Assembly: GCA_038321545.1 (NCBI GenBank)
Contig: JBBQFB010000013.1
Location: 1-34,055, forward strand
Length of the DNA stretch: 34,055 nucleotides
DNA from: VFJZ01 sp038321545
GTDB lineage: Bacteria > Actinomycetota > Thermoleophilia > Gaiellales > F1-60-MAGs149
Direction: 5' to 3'
The position numbers and the translations under genes were made by a program. Positions within the stretch are counted from its first letter, which is position 1, and every line of letters begins with the position of its first letter. Positions 6,782-14,769 of the stretch are shown piece after piece. The notes beneath the pieces were generated by a model. The model did no database searches, was not told the origin of the DNA, and saw only the letters and a program-made list of their open reading frames with translations.

Positions 6782-8278
6782 CTACTCGGCGCCCGGCGCG
6801 CCCTCACGGAGGTACTCGAGCAGCGCTCGATCCGTGATCCGCTCGATCGGCGAGTGGTCGTCCGTCAGCACCTCGCCGCCCGCCGGCACGTCCCGCAGCC
6901 GCGGTGTGACGCGGTCGGCCGCCACCTTCACGTCGCCGGTCGCCGTGGCCATCAGCTGCTTCGCGCGGGCCGCCGTGGCCGCGTTGCGGTAGCCGATCAC
7001 CACCGAGTTGAAGCTGTTCCAGCGCGCCTCCTGCACGGCCGGGAACTCGGCGCGCATGGTGCGGGCGATCCAGTCCACCGCCGCGGTCAGCCGTGGCGGC
7101 GTGCCGACGTTGATCATCAGGACGCCGTTCGGGCCGAGCCGGTCGGAGACCTCGCGGAAGAACTCGCGGGAGACGAGGTGGAAGGGGATGTACGGCTGCC
7201 GGTAGGCGTCGACGAAGATCGCGTCGAATGGCCCCTTGGCTCCGCGCAGCCAGAAGCGCGCGTCGGCCGTGTGCACCGTCAGGTTGGGGTTGTGCATGCC
7301 GAAGTACCTGCGGCCCACGTCGCTGACGAGCGGGTCGATCTCGACACCGTCGATGCGGGTCTGCGGCCACTCCGCGCCGAACTGGTTCGCGACCGTGCCG
7401 GCGGCGTTGCCGAGGATCGCCATGCGTCCGGCGGGCGCCCCGTTGAGCAGCGGCAACGTCAGGCCGGCGTCGTAGTAGCTCCCGGTCAGCACGCCCTTGG
7501 CGGGCGTGATCGAGTGCACGGCCCAGCCCTCGTTGAGGTGCAGCACGGTGTCGCCGTTCGGCAGCTTCACGACCTGCACGAACTGGTACGGCGACTCGCC
7601 CTCGAACACGACGCGGCCGTCGCTGGCCGCCTTCACCTGGCCAGGCGGAACCAGCAGCAGCGCCGCCAGCAGGGCGGGCGCCAGCGCCGCCCGGCGAGGC
7701 AGCGCCGGGAGCGCGACCAGCGCCAGCGCCACCGCTGCGAGCAACAGCGTGCGGCGCGTCCCGATCGCGGGGATCAGGTACAGCACGGGCAGGAACGTGC
7801 CGGCGATCGAGCCGAGCGTCGACAGCGCGTACAGGCGGCCGGCCACGGCGCCCGCCTCGGCGATGTCGGTGACCGCGAGCCGGATCGCCCACGGCGCGAC
7901 GGCTCCGAGCGCCGTCACCGGCAGGGCGAACATCAGCAGGGTGCCCACGAAGGAGGCGATGAAGGCACCGGCCGAGACGTGGTCGAACGCCGTCGCGGCG
8001 GCGCTGAACAGCGGCCGGGTCGCGAACGGCAGGATCGCGATCGTGACGGCGGCGAACAGCACCACGAAGCCGAGCGTGCGCTCGTCGGGGTGCTTGTCGG
8101 CCCACCGTCCGCCCAGCCAGTAGCCGAGGCTGAGGTAGACGAGGATCAGCCCGATCACGTTCGCCCACACCACGTTCGAGGTGCCGAAGAAGGGCGCCAG
8201 CAGGCGCGCGCCCGCCATCTCGGTGGCCAGCGAACAGGCGCCTGCGACGAACACGAGGACGTGGAGCCGGAGGCGCAT
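6782..8278 (-). CDS. Membrane-bound spermidine-synthase-like protein (MFS-like helices plus methyltransferase-fold domain)
   Basis: This protein of about 498 residues has an N-terminal half of roughly eight hydrophobic segments (LHVLVFVAGACSLATEMAGA onwards) and a C-terminal spermidine-synthase fold. In the latter, MAILGNAAGTVANQFG stands for the glycine-rich nucleotide motif, VEIDPLV for the acidic strand end, and FDAIFVDAYRQPYIPFHL for the active-site strand. Such fused proteins are common in Actinobacteria and Proteobacteria; polyamine or other aminopropyl substrates are not proven. ATG at 8276-8278 was chosen because a hydrophobic helix starts at once and TACCGT lies 9 bases upstream. A GTG at 8318-8320 would add 14 basic residues. 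Confidence 0.8.
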   Translation of the reverse strand: MRLRLHVLVFVAGACSLATEMAGARLLAPFFGTSNVVWANVIGLILVYLSLGYWLGGRWADKHPDERTLGFVVLFAAVTIAILPFATRPLFSAAATAFDHVSAGAFIASFVGTLLMFALPVTALGAVAPWAIRLAVTDIAEAGAVAGRLYALSTLGSIAGTFLPVLYLIPAIGTRRTLLLAAVALALVALPALPRRAALAPALLAALLLVPPGQVKAASDGRVVFEGESPYQFVQVVKLPNGDTVLHLNEGWAVHSITPAKGVLTGSYYDAGLTLPLLNGAPAGRMAILGNAAGTVANQFGAEWPQTRIDGVEIDPLVSDVGRRYFGMHNPNLTVHTADARFWLRGAKGPFDAIFVDAYRQPYIPFHLVSREFFREVSDRLGPNGVLMINVGTPPRLTAAVDWIARTMRAEFPAVQEARWNSFNSVVIGYRNAATAARAKQLMATATGDVKVAADRVTPRLRDVPAGGEVLTDDHSPIERITDRALLEYLREGAPGAE

Positions 8279-8287
8279 CGAGGCCGC

Positions 8288-8391
8288 ACGGTACCGGTAC
8301 CGGGGCGCGCGACGATTCACGGTGGCTTAACGAAGTACCCGCTCAGCGCAACAGTCCTCGCTACCAGTCCTTCACAGGGCGCCGGTACAAC
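8288..8391. promoter_or_regulatory. Divergent promoter region, spermidine-synthase-like / htrA
   Basis: On the minus strand TACCGT (8293-8288) ends 9 bases before ATG 8278. On the plus strand TACAAC (8386-8391) ends 7 bases before ATG 8399. Both fit the leaderless pattern of this window only approximately, because the second lacks the final T of the hexamer. No -35 boxes are visible. Confidence 0.35.
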
Positions 8392-8398
8392 TCGTGTC

Positions 8399-9601
8399 AT
8401 GGACGACCACACGACCCTGCCGAAGCGCGCCTCGCGCAGCCTCATCCTCCCGCTGACGCTCGCTGCCGTGCTCGGAGGTGGCGTAGCCGCCGCCTCAGTG
8501 GTCGCCGTGGGCGGCAACGACGGTTCCACCCCCGCAACCGTAACCGTCGCGGCCGCAGCAACCACTGCATCGTCCGGTACCCCCGCCGCGGCGGCAACGT
8601 CGGCGCCGGTTACGGCGCCAACAGCCGCCGCGGCCGGGGTCAAATCCGTTGCAGAGATCTATCGCGAGGCCGCGCCCGGCGTGGTCCGCGTCACCCAGGC
8701 TCAGGGCCAGGGCTCCGGCTTCGTGATCGACAGCGAGGGCCACATCCTCACCAACGCCCACGTCGTGGATGGCGCCGGCCCCGTGTTCGTGTCGTTCTCG
8801 AACGAGGACCGCGTGCAGGCCACCATCGTCGGCAAGGACGACTCGACCGACACGGCGCTGCTGAAGGTGACCGAGTCGGCCGACGCGCTGCGCCCGCTCG
8901 CGCTCGGCACGTCGACGTCCGTCGACGTCGGCGACCCGGTTGTCGCGATCGGCAACCCGTTCGGCCTCGACCGCACGATCACGTCCGGCATCGTCTCCGC
9001 CGTCGCGCGGCAGATCCAGGCGCCGAACGGCTTCCCGATCAATAACGCGATCCAGACCGATGCCGCCATCAACCACGGCAACTCGGGCGGCCCGCTGCTG
9101 AACATGCAGGGTCAGGTGATCGGCATCAACTCGCAGATCGCGGATTCCGGCATCGACGCGAACGTCGGCGTCGGCTTCGCGATCCCGATCGACATGGTCA
9201 AGCAGATCGCCACCGACCTGCAGAAGAACGGCAAGGTCACGCACGCCTGGCTGGGCGTCGCGCTCTCGCCGATCGACCCGGCCCTCGCCGACGAGGTCAA
9301 GCTGGCCGCGAACAAGGGCGCCATGGTGCAGACCGTGCAGCCCGGCAGCCCGGCAGCCACCGCGGGCCTCAAGGCCTCGACCGATCAGAAGGTGATCGGC
9401 GGCGAGACCTACGCGATCGGCGGCGACATCATCACGGCGGTCGACGGCAAGCCCGTCGAGTCCATCACCGAGCTGCAGAGCGCCATCCAGCAGCACCGCG
9501 CCGGTGACGTCGTGAAGCTCACCGTGGCGCGAGCAGGCGGCCAGAAGTCCGACCTCTCCGTCACCCTCGGCGCCCAGCCGGTCTCGGCGACCGCCGGATA
9601 G
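8399..9601 (+). CDS. HtrA/DegP-type trypsin-like serine protease with PDZ domain
   Basis: This 400-residue envelope protease has a short cytosolic N-terminus, one membrane segment (about 15-37) and an Ala/Thr-rich linker to about residue 80. The chymotrypsin-fold domain (about 85-275) has the triad H121 (TNAHVV), D151 (STDTALLK) and S229 (GNSGGPL). One PDZ domain spans about 285-395 (KGAMVQTVQPGSPAATAGLK, then GGDIITAVDGKPV). It probably acts on misfolded or signalling proteins outside the membrane. The long frame continuing upstream on the plus strand is antisense to the neighbouring gene; the ATG at 8399 starts a normal membrane-anchored HtrA. It is a single-gene unit, followed by a hairpin. 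Confidence 0.93.
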   Translation: MDDHTTLPKRASRSLILPLTLAAVLGGGVAAASVVAVGGNDGSTPATVTVAAAATTASSGTPAAAATSAPVTAPTAAAAGVKSVAEIYREAAPGVVRVTQAQGQGSGFVIDSEGHILTNAHVVDGAGPVFVSFSNEDRVQATIVGKDDSTDTALLKVTESADALRPLALGTSTSVDVGDPVVAIGNPFGLDRTITSGIVSAVARQIQAPNGFPINNAIQTDAAINHGNSGGPLLNMQGQVIGINSQIADSGIDANVGVGFAIPIDMVKQIATDLQKNGKVTHAWLGVALSPIDPALADEVKLAANKGAMVQTVQPGSPAATAGLKASTDQKVIGGETYAIGGDIITAVDGKPVESITELQSAIQQHRAGDVVKLTVARAGGQKSDLSVTLGAQPVSATAG

Positions 9602-9622
9602 CCCACGCGCAAGCGAACGATT

Positions 9623-9658
9623 GATCGGGCCTCGCTGCTCCCGCGGCGGGGCCCGATC
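9623..9658. terminator. Bidirectional terminator hairpin, htrA / PilZ-like gene
   Basis: A perfect 9-bp inverted repeat, GATCGGGCC and GGCCCGATC, encloses an 18-base GC-rich loop in the gap between convergent stop codons (9601 and 9683). There is no T-run on either side. Confidence 0.55.
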
Positions 9659-9682
9659 TGCGTCCTGCGACGGTTGCTTCGA

Positions 9683-10318
9683 TCAGGCGGCTGCGAGCAG
9701 TCCGGCCACGAGCCGCGCGATCGCGGGCGCGGTCGGGTTCTCGGCGTCGCAGTCCATGCGCGAGAGCCATGAGCCCTCGGTGCTGAGCACCTGGGCGACG
9801 ACGAGGCCGGCACGGAGCGTGCTGCCGTCGGCCGTCCTCGCCATCAGCTCGACGTGGTCGCCGGGCTGGAGCGGCATGATCGTCCAGAACGCGATCCGGT
9901 CGCCGGCCAGCTGCAGCGACGTGACCGGGATCCGGGCGCCGTGTGGGAAGACCGCCGTCTCGACGGCACGGGCGGTGACCCGCATGCCGCCGCCGGGCGA
10001 GGCGACCTGAGATTCGGAGATGCACTCGGCCGGGCCGGTCGGGCGCAGCACGATCGTGTCGAACGGCGCCTCGCGCGTCTCGGTGACCGCGCACGGCAGC
10101 TGCCACACGCCAGTCGGGTCGCGCCACTCGACGAGGACGGGCCGCTCGGGCGTCATGCGGACGTCCGGCGCGGCGACCACCAGGTGGCCCGGCTCGATGT
10201 CGTCGAGGCGGGCGGTGTAGCGGGCGCCGTCCGTCAGCAACGCGACGCGGGAGTTGATCCGCGGCACCGTCAGAGGCGGGGCCGGCTGGGAGTGCTTCCG
10301 GGAGCGCAGTCTCATCAT
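9683..10318 (-). CDS. Beta-rich protein resembling a degenerate YcgR/PilZ layout
   Basis: This protein of about 211 residues has no clear catalytic motif. Residues about 20-85 (PRINSRVALLTDGARYTARL, then VWQLPCAVTE) resemble the YcgR N-terminal beta-barrel. Residues about 110-190 (MRVTARAVETAVF, MPLQPGDHVELMAR, GLVVAQV) resemble a PilZ barrel, followed by a short C-terminal helix. The RxxxR and D/NxSxxG residues that bind cyclic di-GMP in PilZ are not visible, so ligand binding is doubtful. The start is uncertain: ATG at 10316-10318 or the next in-frame ATG, or GTG at 10346-10348; none has a good ribosome-binding site. It lies 23-53 bases after the MFS gene, probably in its operon. Confidence 0.55.
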   Translation of the reverse strand: MMRLRSRKHSQPAPPLTVPRINSRVALLTDGARYTARLDDIEPGHLVVAAPDVRMTPERPVLVEWRDPTGVWQLPCAVTETREAPFDTIVLRPTGPAECISESQVASPGGGMRVTARAVETAVFPHGARIPVTSLQLAGDRIAFWTIMPLQPGDHVELMARTADGSTLRAGLVVAQVLSTEGSWLSRMDCDAENPTAPAIARLVAGLLAAA

Positions 10319-10371
10319 CGCAAGACAATGATCGGCACCGAAAGACACGTTCTTAAGACTTTCAAGTCATA

Positions 10372-11550
10372 TCAATCGCGAAGCACGGTGGCGAACGCGA
10401 TCGCGCCGATCACGGCGATGGCCGCGATCAGCGCCCACATCGCCTGATCGCCCGCACGCCCCAGGACCTGGAGCCCGACCAGCGGCGTGAGGGCGAACGC
10501 AGCGCCCGCTGTCGCGCTGAACGCCCCCATGTAGGCGCCGCGCTGCGCCGCTGGCGCACGGTCGGCGACGATCGCCTGCATGGTCGGCACCCACAGCATC
10601 TCGCCGAACACGAACACGATCACGACTGCGACCACGATCGGCAGCGCATCCGAGACGCCGAAGAGCAGGAACGGCGGCCCCATCAGCATCAGCGACCACA
10701 CCATCCGCGTTGCCGGCTTGAACCGCATCGCGGCATTGGTGACGCGCAGCTGCAGCAGCGCAACGAGCAGCGGGTTCACGATCGCGATCGCGCCCCACAG
10801 CGACCGGTTGATGCCGTGATGCTGGACGGCCGAGATCGGCAGTAGCAGCTCGAACCCGACGTAGACCATCCACGCCAGCACGGCGCCGCCGAGCAGCGTC
10901 ATGAACGGCCGGTCGCGGAACACGACCGATATCCGCTCCGCCTTCTCGCCGCGCTCGGGCGTGTACCTGCCACGGCTCGGGATCAGGCGCCAGGCGAGGC
11001 CCCACGAGATCGCCGACAGACACGCCGCGCCGACGAACAGCGTGTTCCACGAACCGGCCAGCAGCAGACCGCCAATCGGCGGGCCGAGGACGACGCCCAT
11101 GTTGGCCGCCACCCGCAGGGCCGCGTAGGCCCGCTCGCGGTCGTCGGGCGCGACCAGATCAGCCACCATCGCAGAGTCGGCGGCGTCGCCGAGCGACGAC
11201 AGGGCGCCGGTCGCGACGATCACCGACAGGCCGGCCAGCGTGTTCTCACCGGCCGCCAGCGCACCGAGGCTGGTCAGGCAGAAGAACCCGCGGCCGGCCA
11301 GCATCATCGGGCGTCGTCCGACGCGGTCCGACAGGTGGCCGCCGATCACGCCGGTGACCATCGCCGAGCCCGCCATCGCGAGGTACGCGAGGCCGAGGCC
11401 GGTCTCCGACGCACCGAGTCGCTCGAGCGCCCAGATGCCCATGAACGTGAACAGCGCCGACGCCGACAGGGAGCCGAAGGCCTGCAGCAGGACGAGCGGC
11501 CGGATGGCGGGGTCGACGTCGCCGCCGAAGATCCGGCGGGCGAAACGCAC
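10372..11550 (-). CDS. MFS transporter (drug-efflux type)
   Basis: This 392-residue major facilitator has about 12 hydrophobic segments. The loop 2-3 motif A is clear (GGHLSDRVGRRPMM, about 70-83), followed by a well-kept N-half (GALSSLGDAADSAMVADLVA, RVAANMGVVLGPPIGG). The middle loop is basic (about 188-212). Proton-coupled export of a small molecule is the family expectation; the substrate cannot be read from sequence. It starts with GTG 6 bases after the stop of a small membrane protein, so the two are probably co-transcribed. Confidence 0.88.
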   Translation of the reverse strand: MRFARRIFGGDVDPAIRPLVLLQAFGSLSASALFTFMGIWALERLGASETGLGLAYLAMAGSAMVTGVIGGHLSDRVGRRPMMLAGRGFFCLTSLGALAAGENTLAGLSVIVATGALSSLGDAADSAMVADLVAPDDRERAYAALRVAANMGVVLGPPIGGLLLAGSWNTLFVGAACLSAISWGLAWRLIPSRGRYTPERGEKAERISVVFRDRPFMTLLGGAVLAWMVYVGFELLLPISAVQHHGINRSLWGAIAIVNPLLVALLQLRVTNAAMRFKPATRMVWSLMLMGPPFLLFGVSDALPIVVAVVIVFVFGEMLWVPTMQAIVADRAPAAQRGAYMGAFSATAGAAFALTPLVGLQVLGRAGDQAMWALIAAIAVIGAIAFATVLRD

Positions 11551-11556
11551 GGCGGA

Positions 11557-11790
11557 CTAGCGGCGGTCGGCGACCTGGGCGAGCAGCGCCAGGCCGGTGC
11601 CGATCGCTACCCACAGGGTCGCGCCCAGTACCGCCGCGAGGATGCCCTCGGCGACGCTGCGTCCGTCGCCCTCGAAGAGGCCGACGGCAATGGCCACGAC
11701 GGCCGTCAGGACAGCGACCGCGTAACACGCGACCGTGGCCCGCGGCACCTGCCCCGGTCCTCGGGGGAAGCGTTCCGGGATCATGTCCAT
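11557..11790 (-). CDS. Small two-helix membrane protein, function unknown
   Basis: The 77-residue protein has a basic N-terminal stretch and two hydrophobic segments (about 19-38 and 49-71), separated by a short acidic turn (FEGDGRSVAE). No family was recognised. The start is supported by TATGGT on the minus strand (11802-11797), exactly 6 bases upstream. It leads the operon with the MFS transporter, so it may be an accessory protein of that transporter; this is only inferred from position. Confidence 0.7.
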   Translation of the reverse strand: MDMIPERFPRGPGQVPRATVACYAVAVLTAVVAIAVGLFEGDGRSVAEGILAAVLGATLWVAIGTGLALLAQVADRR

Positions 11791-11796
11791 GCACGA

Positions 11797-11819
11797 ACCA
11801 TAACGGGCGGGGCTACGCT
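11797..11819. promoter_or_regulatory. Divergent -10 pair for two leaderless genes
   Basis: The minus-strand TATGGT (11802-11797) ends 6 bases before ATG 11790. The plus-strand TACGCT (11814-11819) ends 8 bases before GTG 11828. Here the hexamers are separated by 11 bases, so two polymerases could not bind together. Confidence 0.55.
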
Positions 11820-11827
11820 ACGCCGCT

Positions 11828-12736
11828 GTGAAGCGTGTGCTCCTCGTCGCAAACCCGGTCGCGAGTGGAGTCACGCCCCGGGTCGAACGCGACGTGATTG
11901 CGGCGCTGCGCCCGTTCGCCACGGCCGAGCTCGTCCACACCGAGCGACCGCTCCACGCCGCCGAGCTGGCCCGCACGGGTGCCGACGAGGGCTTCGACGC
12001 GGTGATCGTGATGGGCGGCGACGGCACCATGAACGAGGTCCTGAACGGGGTCGGCGCGCGCGTGCCGCTGGGCGTGCTGCCCTGCGGTGGCACGAGCGTG
12101 CTGGCGCGCGCCATGGGTCTGTCCCGCGAGCCGGTCGCGGCGGCCGGCCAGGTTGGGCGCGCGCTCGCCGAGGGACGCGAGACGCACCTGCGGCTGGGGC
12201 TCTTGAACGGCCGCCGGTTCGCCTTCGCGGCCGGCATCGGGTTCGACGCCGACGTCGTCCGCCGCGTCGACGCCCGGGGCCGTCGCCGGGGCCGTCGCCC
12301 GGGCGACCTCTACTACCTGATGCAGATCGGGCGGGTCGTCGCGCAGGGGAGCTACCGGCGGTCCCGCGCCACCCTCGTGGTCGGCGACCGGCGGGAGCGG
12401 GTCGGGTTCGTGATCGTCGCGAACGTCCACCCGTGGAGCTTCGTCGGCTCGCGGCCGCTGCTGGCGGCGCCGTTGGCCCGGCCCGATGCGGGCCTCGACC
12501 TGCTCGCGCCGCACGGCCTGCGCCGCCGCGACGTGCCCCGGCTGGCCCGGTACCTGCTCGTCGACGGCGGGCACGCCCGTCACGACGACCCGCAGGTCGT
12601 CTACATCCACGACGTCGCCGATGCCGTGGTGGAGTGTGACGAGCCGCTGCCCGGCGAGGTGGACGGCGACGACGTCGGCGACGTCACCCGCGCCGTGCTC
12701 GGCATCGACGACGAGGGCGCCCGGCTGCTCGTCTAG
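11828..12736 (+). CDS. Diacylglycerol/lipid kinase family protein (YegS/DagK type)
   Basis: The 302-residue protein has the ATP-NAD-kinase-like catalytic fold of lipid kinases: VLLVANPVASG at residues 4-14, MGGDGTMNEVLNGVG (about 62-76, the nucleotide-binding GGDGT motif), LPCGGTSVLARAMG (about 84-97) and FAAGIGFDADVVR (about 138-150). It would phosphorylate a lipid such as diacylglycerol at the inner membrane face; the exact substrate is unknown. An arginine-rich patch (about 151-161, RGRRRGRRPG) arises from a short tandem repeat and may aid membrane contact. The GTG start is supported by TACGCT 8 bases upstream. Confidence 0.85.
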   Translation: MKRVLLVANPVASGVTPRVERDVIAALRPFATAELVHTERPLHAAELARTGADEGFDAVIVMGGDGTMNEVLNGVGARVPLGVLPCGGTSVLARAMGLSREPVAAAGQVGRALAEGRETHLRLGLLNGRRFAFAAGIGFDADVVRRVDARGRRRGRRPGDLYYLMQIGRVVAQGSYRRSRATLVVGDRRERVGFVIVANVHPWSFVGSRPLLAAPLARPDAGLDLLAPHGLRRRDVPRLARYLLVDGGHARHDDPQVVYIHDVADAVVECDEPLPGEVDGDDVGDVTRAVLGIDDEGARLLV

Positions 12737-12760
12737 GTCCGGAGGCTTCCGCCTCTGGAC
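12737..12760 (+). terminator. Hairpin terminator of the lipid-kinase-like gene
   Basis: The stem is GTCCGGAGGC with GCCTCTGGAC (10 bp including one G-U pair) around a TTCC loop. It begins at the base right after the stop codon. No T-run follows. The next gene has its own -10, 20 bases further on. Confidence 0.6.
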
Positions 12761-12780
12761 ACGGGCCGCGTGCGACGGGC

Positions 12781-12786
12781 TACGCT
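12781..12786 (+). promoter_or_regulatory. -10 element TACGCT of a leaderless gene
   Basis: TACGCT ends 7 bases before ATG 12794. It follows a terminator hairpin, which marks a new transcription unit. Confidence 0.55.
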
Positions 12787-12793
12787 CCCGCGC

Positions 12794-13327
12794 ATGGATC
12801 TCGCCATCGCCATCGGACAGGGCGTCGGGCTCGCCATCGCCTGCGGCCTCGTCGCGCTGCTGCCGCTCGCCATCGGCTCGGTCGCAGCGCTCGCCGGCCT
12901 GGTGCCCGGAGCGCTCGACGTGTTCGACGAGGTGGTGCTCGTCATCGGCTCGGCCGTCGCGGGCGTCGTCAACGCCGTCCTGTCTCCCGGCGTCCGCGGC
13001 GCGCTCAAGATCCTGCTCGCCGCCGTCGCCGGCGGTGCGGTCTTCGAGCTGGCCGCAGGTGACGAGCTGCCGTACGCCGGGATCGCCATCGGCGCGCTGC
13101 TGGCGGCCGGTGCCGCGTGGATCGCGAGCCGGATCGTCGACCCCGCGGCTGCCGGCGCGTCGGCGAGCGGCATCGCCATGATCGTCACCGGCGTCGCGAT
13201 CGTGGCCGCCGCGGTCGCGCTGATCCCGTTCGTCGGCTACGCGCTGGTGCTCGTCGCCGCCTGGTTCGGCCGCCGCGCGCGGCGTGCGCAGGATCGCAAG
13301 TTCGCGGGCCTGCGGGTGCTCCGCTGA
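12794..13327 (+). CDS. Polytopic membrane protein, DUF4126-like, function unknown
   Basis: The 177-residue protein has five or six hydrophobic segments, low sequence complexity (Ala, Gly, Val, Ile) and a basic C-terminal tail (GRRARRAQDRKF). The alternation of small residues and the loop GVVNAVLSPGVRGALKIL resemble DUF4126-type proteins, but the assignment is weak. ATG at 12794 was preferred over an upstream ATG because TACGCT lies 7 bases before it and a hydrophobic helix begins at once. The stop codon overlaps the apparent CTG start of the next gene in CTGA. Confidence 0.7.
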   Translation: MDLAIAIGQGVGLAIACGLVALLPLAIGSVAALAGLVPGALDVFDEVVLVIGSAVAGVVNAVLSPGVRGALKILLAAVAGGAVFELAAGDELPYAGIAIGALLAAGAAWIASRIVDPAAAGASASGIAMIVTGVAIVAAAVALIPFVGYALVLVAAWFGRRARRAQDRKFAGLRVLR

Positions 13328-14769
13328 ACGGCCGCCGCAAGCTCGTCCTGGTCGTGGTCGACGGCCTCGGCGTGCCGCTCCTCGACCGCGCGCTCGAGGC
13401 CGGGCGGGCTCCCACCATCGCGGCGCTGATCGAGCGCGGCGAGCGACATCCGGACTGCGCCTCGTCGTTCCCGTCGCTGACGCCGGTCTGCCTCTCGGCG
13501 ATCGCGACTGGGCGGCACCCGGACGGCTCGTTCATCCCGGGCCTGACCTGGTACCGGCGGGGCGAGGGCCGGTTCGTGGAGTACGGCTCGAGCTTCTCGG
13601 CGACGCTGGTGGAGGGCTCGCACGCTGCCATCAACGACTCGATCCTGAACCTCAACCACCTGCATCTCTCGCAGAACGTGCGGACGGTGTTCGAGCTGGT
13701 CGAGGACGACGGCCTGACGGCGGCGGCGATCAACTACTACGTGTTCCGCGGGCGCGTCCGGCACCCGCTGAAGCACCCGGCGGTGGCGGCGCTGGCGCGC
13801 AAGATCGGCGTTTTCGATGCCGCCTACGGCCCGTCGCGGTTCTTCTTCGGGGAGCTGTTCGCGTCCGACCGCACGGGCGCGTCGGCGAACCTCGGCGTGC
13901 ACGCCGCCAATGACACGCAGGCCGCCGAGATCGGCCGCTGGCTGGTGGCGAGGGACGGCTTCGACTTCCTCCTCTACTACCTCCCGGACGTCGACATGGC
14001 GCAGCACAAGTTCGGCCCCGAGGGTGCGCTCGACGCCGTGGCGGTCGCCGACCGGTCGATCGCGAGCCTGATCGACGCCGGGGGCGGTCTCGACCGGTTC
14101 CTCGAGCATCACGGCGTCGTGCTGCTGGCCGACCACGGGCAGACCGCGGCCCGCGAGGCCTGCGACGTGCGGCCCGCGCTCGACGGGCTGCGCCTGTTCG
14201 TCAGCTCGCTGCGGTCTGCGCCGGGCGAGGCCCAGGTCGCCGTCGCGGCCTCGAACCGGGTCTGCATGCTCTACCGGCTGGCTGACGCACCCGGCTCCCG
14301 CGACCTGGCCGGCCGCGTCGGCGAGCTGCCCGGTGTCGACCTGACGGCGTTCCACGAGGACGGCGACGTCGTGCTCCAGCGCAACGGCGCCGAGCTGCGG
14401 TTCCGCCGCGGCGGCCCCGTGCGCGATCGTCGCGGCACTGCCTGGACGGTGACCGGCGACGACGCGGCGCTCGGCCTGGAGCGCGATGGCGACGTGGTGT
14501 GGGCGCAGGGCTATCCGAACGCCCTCGAGCGTGTCGCCTGCCTGCTCGAGTGCGTGAACGCCGGCGAGGTGGTCTGCTCGGCCGCCGCGGGCTTCGAGTT
14601 CGTCGACGGCGGCGGGTCGCACCACGTCGGCGGCGGCTCGCACGGCTCGCTCTCGGCCGACGACTCCGTCGTGCCGCTGATCACCGTCGGCGTCGACGCC
14701 TCGGCGCTGCCCGGCGAGCCGTCGATCACGGACGCCTACGGACTGGTGCAGCGCCACTTCGGTCTATGA
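13324..14769 (+). CDS. Alkaline-phosphatase-superfamily phosphodiesterase/nucleotide pyrophosphatase, apparent CTG start
   Basis: The 481-residue protein has metal-site motifs of the type I phosphodiesterase/nucleotide pyrophosphatase family: VVVDGLG (D13), FPSLTPVC with the presumed nucleophile T53, YYLPDVDMAQHKFG (D222/D224, H228), LADHGQT (D270, H271) and GGGSHGSLS near the C-terminus. It would hydrolyse phosphodiester or phosphoester substrates; no signal peptide is seen. No ATG, GTG or TTG lies in frame between the preceding frame and the first beta-strand. The CTG at 13324-13326 overlaps the upstream stop as CTGA, like the many ATGA/GTGA junctions here, and gives the normal start RRKLVLVVVDG. 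The next start, GTG 13354, would cut into that strand. Confidence 0.85.
   Translation: MNGRRKLVLVVVDGLGVPLLDRALEAGRAPTIAALIERGERHPDCASSFPSLTPVCLSAIATGRHPDGSFIPGLTWYRRGEGRFVEYGSSFSATLVEGSHAAINDSILNLNHLHLSQNVRTVFELVEDDGLTAAAINYYVFRGRVRHPLKHPAVAALARKIGVFDAAYGPSRFFFGELFASDRTGASANLGVHAANDTQAAEIGRWLVARDGFDFLLYYLPDVDMAQHKFGPEGALDAVAVADRSIASLIDAGGGLDRFLEHHGVVLLADHGQTAAREACDVRPALDGLRLFVSSLRSAPGEAQVAVAASNRVCMLYRLADAPGSRDLAGRVGELPGVDLTAFHEDGDVVLQRNGAELRFRRGGPVRDRRGTAWTVTGDDAALGLERDGDVVWAQGYPNALERVACLLECVNAGEVVCSAAAGFEFVDGGGSHHVGGGSHGSLSADDSVVPLITVGVDASALPGEPSITDAYGLVQRHFGL

Noticed and set aside
8495..9496. A 333-codon minus-strand frame within htrA
   Set aside because: It is antisense to a protease with an intact catalytic triad and PDZ domain; it has no recognisable protein features.
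12270..12305. Short tandem GC-rich repeat inside the lipid-kinase-like gene
   Set aside because: It is in frame and encodes an Arg/Gly patch; too short to be a mobile or regulatory repeat.
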